Shown here: piece by piece, positions 18,097 to 27,300 of the stretch
How positions within the stretch are numbered: position 1 is the stretch's first letter
Layout of the letters: each line of letters opens with the position of its first letter
NCBI RefSeq assembly: GCF_036014215.1
Contig: NZ_CP107921.1
Span: forward strand, 7,871,501 to 7,935,500
DNA: 64,000 bases
Reading direction: 5' to 3'
From: Streptomyces sp. NBC_00440
GTDB taxonomy: Bacteria > Actinomycetota > Actinomycetes > Streptomycetales > Streptomycetaceae
Notes under the pieces: model-generated
The model's input: only the letters and a program-made list of their open reading frames with translations
What the model was told of the DNA's origin: nothing
Databases searched by the model: none
Made by a program: the position numbers and the translations under genes

Positions 18097-18843
18097 ATGT
18101 CCTTGTCCCGACCTCCCCTCCGCAAGCGCTGGCTGACCCGTGAACCGTCGCGGTCCGCGCGCGCCCGGGTCTTTCTCATTCCCTATTCGGGGTGCGGAGC
18201 GAGCATGTACCGGCAGTGGCCCGTGGAGCGGGACGGTGTGGAGTACCTGCCGGTCGAGCTCCCCGGGCACGAGTCGCGGTTCGCCGAGCCCAACTTCACC
18301 TCCTACGCGGAACTCGCCGTGCAGATGATCGAGGGGCTGGCGCCCCACCTCGACGTGCCGTTCGGCTTCTTCGGCCACTGCGGTTCGGCGCTGGCGGCGT
18401 ACGAGACTTCGGTGCAGCTGGTGACGAGGGACGTGGCGACCCCGTCGGCGCTGTTCGTCTCGTCCGAAGTCGCCCCGCAGGACGGACCCGCCGGCAGGTT
18501 CCTGCAGATGGACGACCACGAGCTGGGCGCCGAGCTGGAGAAGCTGATCCGCGAACTGGGCGGCACACCGTCCGCCGAACTGATCGAGTTGTACCTTGAG
18601 GTCCTGCGCGCGGATGTGGAGACCAACAAGCGCTACGTCGTGCCCGACCCCTTCCGGCTGCCGTGCCCGATCGTGGCCATCGGCTGGACCGGGGACGAGG
18701 AGATCCCGTACGCCACCATGGGCGGCTGGCCGACATGCGGGGAGACGAAGTCGGAACTGCTGGAGGGCAGTCACCATCGGTTCATCGAGGCGCCGTCCGA
18801 GCTGCTCGACCTGATGGGCGCGGCACTCGGGGTCGCGTCATGA
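18097..18843 (+). CDS. Type II thioesterase, GHCGS elbow
   Basis: A 248 aa alpha/beta hydrolase of the type II thioesterase family. It has FLIPYSGCGASMY, VELPGHESRF, the nucleophile elbow FGHCGSA with Cys (about 95) in the serine position, GWTGDEEIPY for the acid and EGSHHRFI for the His. The elbow has Ser where the last Gly of GxSxG normally sits. ATG 18097 follows GGAAGGG. Placed directly after the A-T/P450 pair, it may release the hydroxylated amino acid, as NikP2 does in nikkomycin formation, or act as an acyl shuttle between carriers. It overlaps the next thioesterase gene (ATGA). Confidence 0.88.
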   Translation: MSLSRPPLRKRWLTREPSRSARARVFLIPYSGCGASMYRQWPVERDGVEYLPVELPGHESRFAEPNFTSYAELAVQMIEGLAPHLDVPFGFFGHCGSALAAYETSVQLVTRDVATPSALFVSSEVAPQDGPAGRFLQMDDHELGAELEKLIRELGGTPSAELIELYLEVLRADVETNKRYVVPDPFRLPCPIVAIGWTGDEEIPYATMGGWPTCGETKSELLEGSHHRFIEAPSELLDLMGAALGVAS

Positions 18844-19679
18844 GCGGCGCCGCGCGGACGGCGACGGCGCGGGAACGGCTCTGGCTGAAGCGGTTCGCCG
18901 CGCCCCTGCCCGCCGGGGCGACCAAGCTCCTCTGCTTCCACTACGCCGGCGGGAGCGCGGGGGTCTTCCGCCATTGGGCCGCGCGGCTTCCGTCGGTGGA
19001 GGTCATCGGCGTACAGCTTCCCGGGCGCGCGGACCGGTTCCTCGAAGAACGCCATGCCCGGATGGATCCGCTGGTGGAGGAGCTGATCGACGTGCTGGGG
19101 CCGTCTTTGGACCAGCCGTTCGCCTGCTACGGATCCAGCATGGGCGCTCGCGTGGCGTGGGCGCTGGCGCACGCCCTGCGCGATCGTGAACTGCCTTTGC
19201 CCCGAGCCCTGTTCGTGTCCGCGAGCGGCGGGCCGGCCCTCGACGACGGGAACTGGCTCTGGGAGGACCGCGACGACGGGTTGGAGGGCTATGTGCGGGA
19301 GATGGGCGGAACCCCACCGTCCGTGCTGGCGGAAGCGAGCCTGCTGGCCGCTCTGCTGCCCGTCCTGGAGGCGGACCTGTCGGTGCTGAGTACGCATGAC
19401 TTCCACCCGGACGTGCCGCTCGACCTGCCGATCCACGCCTTCGCCGGGGAGCACGACCCTGAGGCGGGCCCGGAGCACATGCAGGCGTGGCGGGACGAGA
19501 CGACGGCGGCCTTCTCCATGGAGGTCCTGCCGTGCGGACACTTCTTCGACTCCGCATCCGAGGCCAAGGTGATCGACTCCATCGGCAGAACGCTCGACGG
19601 ACCCCCGGCCCGTACCCGGCCCTCGGCTCCCTCGGAAGGAACGGGGCCACGGCCGATCGACGAAGGAGTGGCGATATGA
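18840..19679 (+). CDS. Type II thioesterase, classical GSSMG elbow
   Basis: A 279 aa type II thioesterase. It has LLCFHYAGGSAGVFRHW, VQLPGRADRF, the elbow YGSSMGAR with Ser, AGEHDPEAG for the acid and PCGHFFDS for the catalytic His, plus a Pro/Arg-rich tail. This is the canonical editing form, unlike its upstream partner. ATG 18840 overlaps the preceding stop (ATGA) and its stop overlaps the ATG of the synthetase (ATATGA), so all are translated together. Having a Cys-type and a Ser-type enzyme side by side suggests separate jobs: transfer or release by one, proofreading by the other. Confidence 0.9.
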   Translation: MSGAARTATARERLWLKRFAAPLPAGATKLLCFHYAGGSAGVFRHWAARLPSVEVIGVQLPGRADRFLEERHARMDPLVEELIDVLGPSLDQPFACYGSSMGARVAWALAHALRDRELPLPRALFVSASGGPALDDGNWLWEDRDDGLEGYVREMGGTPPSVLAEASLLAALLPVLEADLSVLSTHDFHPDVPLDLPIHAFAGEHDPEAGPEHMQAWRDETTAAFSMEVLPCGHFFDSASEAKVIDSIGRTLDGPPARTRPSAPSEGTGPRPIDEGVAI

Positions 19680-22600
19680 GCGACTTGGCATCGCGGATCG
19701 CCGCACTGCCGCCGGAGCAGCGGGCCGTGCTTGAGGCGCGGCTGGCCGACCGTGCGGCCGCTCGCGGGGACAGCGCGGGGGGCCGGATCCTGCCGCGCGA
19801 CCGCTCCGCCCCCACCCCGCTGGGTGTCTCCCAGCACCGGGAGTGGGCGGTCGGACAGATCCGGTCGGTCAACAACATCACCGGTGCCCTGAGGCTGGAA
19901 GGCAGTCTCGACCTGAGCCTGCTGAGCAGTGTTCTCACCGACATCGTCGAGCGCCACGAGGTGCTGCGGACGACGATCGACCTGGCCGGGAAGGGGACAC
20001 CGGTCCAGGTCGTCCAGGCGGTGACGCCGGTGCCGACGCCCGTGGTGGACCTGACCCATCTGGCGCCGGCCCGGCACAACGACGAGGTCACGCGGCTCGC
20101 CCGACGTGACATGACCCGTCCCTTCGACCCTGCCGATCCGCAGCGCCTGCGGGTGACGCTGCTCAGGCTGGAGACGGAGGTCCATGTCGCGCTGTTCGCG
20201 GCCGACCACGCGGCTTCGGACGCCTGGTCGCTGGCGATCATCGTCGAGGAGCTGGCTGCGATGTTCCGCAGCCGTCTCGGCGACGGCCCGGCGGACCTGC
20301 CTTCGCTCGATATCCAGTTCGGGGACTTCGCGGCGTGGCAGCGCGAGGAGCGTGACGAGGAGCGGGAGGAGCTCGAAGTCCAGCACTGGCACAAACAGTT
20401 GGAGGGCATGCCGGCCGAGTCCGCGCTGCCGGCCGACCGTCCCGTTCCGGCGCGCCCGACGTATGCGGGCGGGGTGTACGACACGCACCTCCCGCAGGAG
20501 CTGGCGGCCGGAGTGCAGCGGTTCGGCGAACAGGAGGGCGCCTCGCTGTTCGGCGTGCTGCTCGCCGCGTGCTCGGTGCTGCTCAACCGGTACTCGGGCG
20601 AGGACGACGTCGTCGTCGGCTCGCTCGTGTCGGGACGTACCCGCGGGGAGAGCCAGCGGCTCATCGGCAGCTTCGCCAATCCGCTGCCGCTGCGGGTGCG
20701 GATGCACGACGGACTGACGCTCCGTCAAGCCGTACGGGAGGCGCACGCGACGCTGGCGAGCGCGCTCGACCACCAGGACCTCCCTTTCGAGCGGGTCGCC
20801 GAGGGCCTCGGTCTCGGTCGTGAGTCGACCCGCACCTCGTTCAGCCGGGTCTGGATCAACGTACTCACCGTGCCCGACATGACCCTGGACCTGCCGGGAC
20901 TGCGCATCACACCCGTGTCGATCGCCCCGGCCAAGACCTCGGTCGACCTCACCCTCAACGTCACGCCCAACGCGGGGACGCTGCAGATCCAGTGGCACTA
21001 CATGTCCGAACTCTTCGACTCCGCCACGGTCGCACTGCTCGCCGAGCAGTTCCAGCGGGTGCTCCACCAGCTCGTCACCGCACCCGATACCCCCGTCTGG
21101 GCTGTCGAGCTCAGGGCCGGCGCCGCAGGGAGCGAGCCCACGTTCTCCTACGACGTGAGCGGATTCATCGAGCAGTTCCAGCGCAGGGTGCGGCTCGCCC
21201 CCTACGCTCCGGCGGTCGTCTGGGACGGAGTCGCGACCAGTTACACCGAGCTCAACCGCCGTGCGAACCGGCTCGCCCACCGGCTGCGGGCCGCAGGAGT
21301 CCGGCGGGACGCGCGCGTCGGCGTCCTGGTCGACCGCTCACCGGCCCTGGCCGTGGCGATCCTGGCCGTGCTCAAGGCGCACGGGGCGTATGTGCCCATC
21401 GACCCGACCTACCCGCCGGAACGCATGGCGTTCCAGCTCGCCGACGCGGACGTTCGGGTGCTGGTGACGGAGGAGCCACTGGCGGACAGGCCAGGGACGG
21501 GCGCATGGACCACCGTCCTCATGGACGGTGACGACGTACAGGACGGCGACGAGGCCGACCTCGACCTGCCGGATCCGGCATCGGCGGCGTACGTCGTCTA
21601 CACCTCGGGATCGACCGGCCGGCCCAAGGGCGCCGTGATCGAGCACCGGTCGCTCGCGGTGTTCGCCCGCGACGTGGTGGATCGGCTCGGCCTGGGCACC
21701 GGCGACCGGTTCCTGCAGTTCGCCTCCCCGGGCTTCGATGTCCTCGTCGAAGAGCTGTTCCCGACCTGGCTCGCCGGGGGCGCCGTCGTGATGCCGACGA
21801 AACACCTGATCAGCGGGGAGGACGACCTCGCCGCGCTGGTCGAGCGGGAGCACCTGACGGTCATGGAGCTGCCCACGGCCTACTGGCACGAGTGGACGCG
21901 CGAGATCGACCGGCTCGGCCTGCAGCTCCCGAGGCATCTGCGCCTGGTGATCATCGGGGGTGAGCGGGTCCTGCCCGAGCGCCTCACCATGTGGCGGCGC
22001 ACCGGCGTGCCCCTCGCCCACGTGTACGGCCTCACCGAGACGACGGTCAGCTCCACCTTCTTCCGGCTGGACCCGGACGACCCGGAGGCGGAGTGGCCGA
22101 ACCTGCCGATCGGCACCCCGCTTCCGTCGGCCGACCTGCGCATCCTCGACCGGCGGATGCGGCCGGTCCCGGACGGCGGAGTGGGCGAACTCTACATCGC
22201 AGGGGTCAGCCTCGCCCGCGGCTACCTGGGCCGTCCGGGCCTCACCGCACAGCGCTTCGTCGCGGACCCGGCGTCGCCGGGCGAGCGGGTCTACCGCACG
22301 GGCGACCTGGTGCGGCGCCGCACGGACGGCAACCTTGAGTTCCACTCCCGGGTGGACACGCAGGTCAAGATCCGTGGCTTCCGCGTCGAGCCCACCGAGG
22401 TCGAATCGGCCCTCATCGACCATCCCGGGGTCGCGGAGGCCGTGGTGACGGCCCATGAGCCGGCCCCGGGAGACCGCCGGCTGCTGGCCCATGTGGTGCC
22501 GTCGGCCGGAATGGCCGGTGTCGCCGCCGGGCTGCGCGACTTCCTCCTCGAACGGCTTCCCTCCTACCTCGTCCCCTCGGCGTTCGTCGAGATGGAGGAG

Positions 22601-24328
22601 CTGCCGCTCAACGCGAACGGCAAGATCGACCGTGCGCGCTTGCCCGCTCCGAGCCGCGAAGACGCGGTGAGCGCGGCAGGCTTCCGCGCACCGGAGTCGG
22701 CGACGGAACAGGCGCTGGCCGGGATCGTCGCCGGTGTCGTGGGCATCGCAGAGATCGGTGTCGACGACAACTTCTTCGAGGTCGGCGGCGACTCGATCCT
22801 CGCCATCCAGGTGGTTGCCCAGGCACAGCAGGCGGGGCTGCGGCTGACCCCGTACGACCTCTTCGCGAACCCGTCCGTCGCCCGGCTCGCCGTGGTCGTC
22901 GAGGCCGGCCGCATCGTCGACGCCGAGCAGGCGGACGTCACGGGTCCCGCACCCCTTGCACCGACCCAGCACGCCTTCTGCACGGCCGAGTTGACGCAGC
23001 CCGCGCAGTGGAACCTCTCGGTGCTGCTCGACCTGGCGGTCGAGATCGACCCCGAGGTGCTGCGCGCGGCAGTCGAGGCGGTGCTCGGACACCATGACGG
23101 GCTGCGTCAGCGGCTGCTGCTCGCGGGGGCCCGCACCCGGTCGCGCATCGCCCCGCGCGGCGACGAGACCCCGTTCGCCTACCACGACCTCTCCGCCGGC
23201 CCGGACCCGGACCTGCGGACCGCCGCGGTCTGCGCGGAGCTGCAGCGCAGCCTCGAACCCGCGGTCGGACCGATGATCAGGGTCGCGCTGCTGCGAACGG
23301 GTCGGGGGCGTGCGGACCAGCTGGCCGTCGTGGTCCACAGGCTGGTGGCCGACACAGCGTCCATGCGGATCCTCCTTGAGGACCTGGAGACCGCGGTGGT
23401 GCAGCTGTCGGCCGGTGAGCCGCTGCGGTTCCTGCCGAAGACCACGTCATGGCAGTCCTGGGCACGCAGGCTCGCCTCCCATGCCGCATCGGAGTCCGTA
23501 CAGGGCCAACGCCCGTACTGGTCCGAGGTGGTGACCGCAGATCCAGGGGAGGAACAGCGCGGACGACTGCCCGGGGACCATCCGGATCAGCGCGGACCCG
23601 ACACCGAGGCCGGCTCCCGGACCGCCACCGCGCGCCTCGACCCGGCCTCGACCGCCACCCTGCTCGCGGCCCCCGACCGGCTGGCCTGCACCGTCGAGGA
23701 ACTGCTGCTCGCGGCGCTGGCCCGCACCCTTGAGGAGTGGACCGGCCGCGAGCGCCACCTCGTCGACGTCGTCCGCCACGACCGGGCGCAGCTGTTCGAC
23801 GACGTCGACGTCACGCGCACCATCGGCTGGTTCAGCCCCGACCACCCGCTGCTCCTGCACGCCGCCGGAGAGGAAACACTCCGCACCGTCAAGGAGACGC
23901 TGCGCGCCGTGCCCGCGGGCGGAACCGGCTGGCAGCTGCTCAGCCAGGGGCGCGAGCCGCTGCGGGCGGCGCCGGTCGATCTCTCGTTCGCCTACACGGG
24001 CAAGGCCGTGGAGCCTGCGTCCGGTACCTTCGCCGTCGCCGCGGAGACCATCGGCGGCGATCGCAGCCCCTCCGAGCTGCGGCCCCATCCGCTCGATGTG
24101 CGCGCCGGCGTACGCAACGGCGAACTCGCCGTCTCCTGGGAATACAGCGAACTGCGGCACGACGCCACGACCGTGGAACGTCTCTGCCTGCGCCACACCG
24201 CTCACCTTCGCTCACTGATCGGCGCGGCGAACCCGGAGGGCGCGACGGAGGACTTCCCGCTCGCGCGCGTCGACCGGGCCCAGCTCGACGGCCTGCTGGG
24301 CAGGCTCGCCGAGAGGCAGCCCGAGTGA
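19676..24328 (+). CDS. NRPS C-A-T-E, basic residue code, epimerase motif lost
   Basis: A 1550 aa synthetase. The condensation domain (about 40-470) has DHAASDA for HHxxxDG, so the first His is changed and the catalytic second His kept. The adenylation domain (about 505-990) shows YTSGSTGRPKG, YGLTETT, YRTGD and NANGK. By eye the pocket is D235 V236 E239 E278 I299 G301 V322 V330 S331; two acidic residues suit a cationic guanidine substrate. The carrier domain (GGDSI, about 1039) is of the pre-epimerase type. The C-terminal epimerization domain has HRLVAD for HHLVVD and VRHDRA for EGHGRE, losing both residues known as catalytic in TycA. The protein overlaps the next gene by GTGA. Confidence 0.9.
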   Translation: MSDLASRIAALPPEQRAVLEARLADRAAARGDSAGGRILPRDRSAPTPLGVSQHREWAVGQIRSVNNITGALRLEGSLDLSLLSSVLTDIVERHEVLRTTIDLAGKGTPVQVVQAVTPVPTPVVDLTHLAPARHNDEVTRLARRDMTRPFDPADPQRLRVTLLRLETEVHVALFAADHAASDAWSLAIIVEELAAMFRSRLGDGPADLPSLDIQFGDFAAWQREERDEEREELEVQHWHKQLEGMPAESALPADRPVPARPTYAGGVYDTHLPQELAAGVQRFGEQEGASLFGVLLAACSVLLNRYSGEDDVVVGSLVSGRTRGESQRLIGSFANPLPLRVRMHDGLTLRQAVREAHATLASALDHQDLPFERVAEGLGLGRESTRTSFSRVWINVLTVPDMTLDLPGLRITPVSIAPAKTSVDLTLNVTPNAGTLQIQWHYMSELFDSATVALLAEQFQRVLHQLVTAPDTPVWAVELRAGAAGSEPTFSYDVSGFIEQFQRRVRLAPYAPAVVWDGVATSYTELNRRANRLAHRLRAAGVRRDARVGVLVDRSPALAVAILAVLKAHGAYVPIDPTYPPERMAFQLADADVRVLVTEEPLADRPGTGAWTTVLMDGDDVQDGDEADLDLPDPASAAYVVYTSGSTGRPKGAVIEHRSLAVFARDVVDRLGLGTGDRFLQFASPGFDVLVEELFPTWLAGGAVVMPTKHLISGEDDLAALVEREHLTVMELPTAYWHEWTREIDRLGLQLPRHLRLVIIGGERVLPERLTMWRRTGVPLAHVYGLTETTVSSTFFRLDPDDPEAEWPNLPIGTPLPSADLRILDRRMRPVPDGGVGELYIAGVSLARGYLGRPGLTAQRFVADPASPGERVYRTGDLVRRRTDGNLEFHSRVDTQVKIRGFRVEPTEVESALIDHPGVAEAVVTAHEPAPGDRRLLAHVVPSAGMAGVAAGLRDFLLERLPSYLVPSAFVEMEELPLNANGKIDRARLPAPSREDAVSAAGFRAPESATEQALAGIVAGVVGIAEIGVDDNFFEVGGDSILAIQVVAQAQQAGLRLTPYDLFANPSVARLAVVVEAGRIVDAEQADVTGPAPLAPTQHAFCTAELTQPAQWNLSVLLDLAVEIDPEVLRAAVEAVLGHHDGLRQRLLLAGARTRSRIAPRGDETPFAYHDLSAGPDPDLRTAAVCAELQRSLEPAVGPMIRVALLRTGRGRADQLAVVVHRLVADTASMRILLEDLETAVVQLSAGEPLRFLPKTTSWQSWARRLASHAASESVQGQRPYWSEVVTADPGEEQRGRLPGDHPDQRGPDTEAGSRTATARLDPASTATLLAAPDRLACTVEELLLAALARTLEEWTGRERHLVDVVRHDRAQLFDDVDVTRTIGWFSPDHPLLLHAAGEETLRTVKETLRAVPAGGTGWQLLSQGREPLRAAPVDLSFAYTGKAVEPASGTFAVAAETIGGDRSPSELRPHPLDVRAGVRNGELAVSWEYSELRHDATTVERLCLRHTAHLRSLIGAANPEGATEDFPLARVDRAQLDGLLGRLAERQPE

Positions 24329-27300
24329 GCGCGGAGGACGTGGAGGACGTCTACGAGCTGTCACCACTGCAGCAAGGCATGCTGCTGCACTGCCTCTACG
24401 GCGGGGACTCCGACACCTACCTGGCGCAGCACAGTTTCGCCGTCGACGGAACGCTCGACGCACCGGCGTTGGAGACCGCCTGGCAGCAGACCGTGCGCGC
24501 ACACCCGGCCCTGCGCACGTCCTTCCACTGGGAGGGCATGGACACGCCCCTGCAGGTCGTGCACCGCCACGCGCCCGTTGAACTGCGCCGCCACGACTGG
24601 TCCCAACTCGACACGGCCCTGCAGGACGAGAAGGCAGCACAGCTGCTCGCGGCCGAGCGGGCGGCAGGGTTCGACCTCGCGCAGGCACCCCTGCTCCGCC
24701 TCGACCTGGTGTGCCTGGGCGCCGACCGGCACCTCGTGGTGTGGACCCACCACATGCTGCCCATCGACGGCTGGTCCGTGCCGCTGGTCATCGGGGAGGT
24801 CGTCCACCGCTACCTCAGCCTCACCACAGGGGCACCGCCACCGGCCCCCGCCCCGCCCTACCGCGACTACATCGCATGGCTCCAGCAGCAGGACCTGGAC
24901 GCCGCACGGGAGTTCTGGACCGAGACCCTCGGGGACGCCGGTGGATTCAACCGACTGGGTCCTCTGCGGCCGAGTCCGCCGGACGGTCCGCCCTCGGTCA
25001 TCGACGAGCACAACCTCGTCCTGGGCGAGGAACTGAGCGCCGCGCTGCGCCGGACCGCCGCTCGACACGGGGTCACACCGGGCACCCTGATGCTCGCGGC
25101 CTGGGCCCTCGTGGTGGAGTGCTTCAGTGGAGGTTCCGACGTACGGTTCGGCGTGGCCTGCTCCGGCCGGCCCGCGCTGCTGCCGCAGGTGGAGCGGATG
25201 GTCGGCAGCTTCGTCAACAGCCTCCCGCTGCAGCTGACGGTCCCCATGGACCGCGAAGTGGGGGAGTGGCTGCGTGAGGTCCAGGCGCTGAACGCGGCGG
25301 CCCGCCGCTTCGAGTTCAGTCCGCTCGCCCAGATCAAGTCCTGGGCGAAGGTGACGGCGACCGAGCCGCTGTTCGACAGCCTGCTGGTCCTGGAGAACTA
25401 CCCCGTGGACTTCGGTGACATCACCGACGCACAGCAACTGTCGCTGCGCGGGCTGACGGACTTCGAGAAGACCAGCGAACCCCTGACCGTCTTCGTCACC
25501 GCGGCGTCCACCTTGCGTGCGCTCTACCACCGCGACCGCATCGGCTCCCGGGACGTTGAGGAGATCCTCGGCGCCTTCCGGACGGCCCTGACGGGGCTGA
25601 CGCGAGAGGCGAGGACCGGCCCCGTCGCCTCCGGCCTCGCGCGCCTCGGCCAGGCGGACCCAGCGGCGTCCGGGAGCTTCGCCCGCTACGGCGACGGCGG
25701 GACGTGCCTGCCCGCACTGGTGCAGCGGTGGGTGGAGCGGACGCCTGACGCGCCCGCTGTGGTGGCGGAGGACGGAGGGCTCAGCTTCGGCGAGCTGTGG
25801 GACCGGTCGTGCGCCGTGGCCGCGGCGCTGGCCGACGCGGGGGTGCGGCACGGTTCGACGGTCGGGGTCTGTCTCGAACGCTCTCATGACCTCGTAGTCG
25901 CCGTCCTCGGCGCACAGTTGGCGGGCGCGGCGTACCTGCCGCTGGAGCCGACGCTTCCCGAGGCACGCCTGTCGTTCATCGTCGCCGACGCCGGGGCCGA
26001 GGTGGTGATCGCACAGCCCGGCCTGATGACGCTCGCACACCGCATCGGCGCGACGCGGGTCGTCAGCCCCCTGCCGCCGAAGGAGCCCGGCCCGAGCCGG
26101 ACACCGGTCCCGATGCAGGGCTCCGACCTCGCGTACGTCATCTACACCTCCGGATCCACCGGCCGCCCGAAGGGCGTCGCGGTCACCCATGAAGCGATTC
26201 TCAACCGCCTCCTGTGGGCGCAGGACACCTTCGGTCTGACACCGGACGACCGCGTGCTGCAGAAGACTCCCTTCGGCTTCGACGTCTCGGTGTGGGAACT
26301 GTTCTGGCCGTTGATCACCGGCGCGGTCATGGTGCTGGCCCGCCCCGGAGGACACCAGGACGCCGCCTACCTGGCCGGGATCCTGGCCGACCAGCGGGTC
26401 ACGACAGCCCACTTCGTGCCGTCGATGCTGGAACTGTTCGTCGACGACCCCGCTGCCACCGACCTGCCGGACCTGCGCCGAGTGCTCTGTAGCGGTGAGG
26501 CCCTGCCTCACGGCCTCACCCGCCGGTTCGCACAGACACTCCCGCAGGTGGAACTGCACAACCTGTACGGGCCGACCGAGGCCGCGGTGGACGTGACGTG
26601 GTGGGACTGCGCCGGCACAGCCCCTCCGGGCGTGGTCCCCATCGGCCGGCCGCTGGCGAACGTACGGGCCCACGTCCTGGACGAACGGCTCGCGGAGGCG
26701 CCGCGCTCGGTGCCGGGAGAGCTGTATCTGGGGGGAGTCCAGCTCGCGACCGGTTACGTGGGACGGCCCGGACTCACCGCGGCCACGTTTGTCGCGCACC
26801 CGCTGGCGGGCCCCGGCGCACGGCTGTACCGCACCGGCGACAAGGTACGGAGGCTGGCCGACGGCTCCCTGGAGTTCCTCGGCCGCATCGACCACCAAGT
26901 GAAGATCAACGGGTATCGGATCGAACTCGGCGAAGTGGAGCACACCCTGGCTGGGCACCGTGCCGTGCGCGAGAGCGCGGTCACGGTCCATGCGCGCGGT
27001 GAGCACCGCGAACTCGCGGCGTACGTGACCGCAGCCGACACCGAGGCCGACCGGACGGAGCTGCCCGCGCGGCTGAAGGAGCACCTCGCCGACCGGCTGC
27101 CGCGCTACATGGTGCCCGCGACGGTGACGGTCCTCGACACGATGCCGTTGAACCGCAACGGAAAGCTCGACCGCTCAAAGCTGCCCGATCCGCGCCGAGA
27201 GGTGCAACGGCCGGCCAACCGCCCGTGGAGCGGACCTGAGACCGCGGGTGAGAAGGCGGTCGCCGCCGCCTTCGAGGCCGTGCTCGGGGTGCAGTCGATC

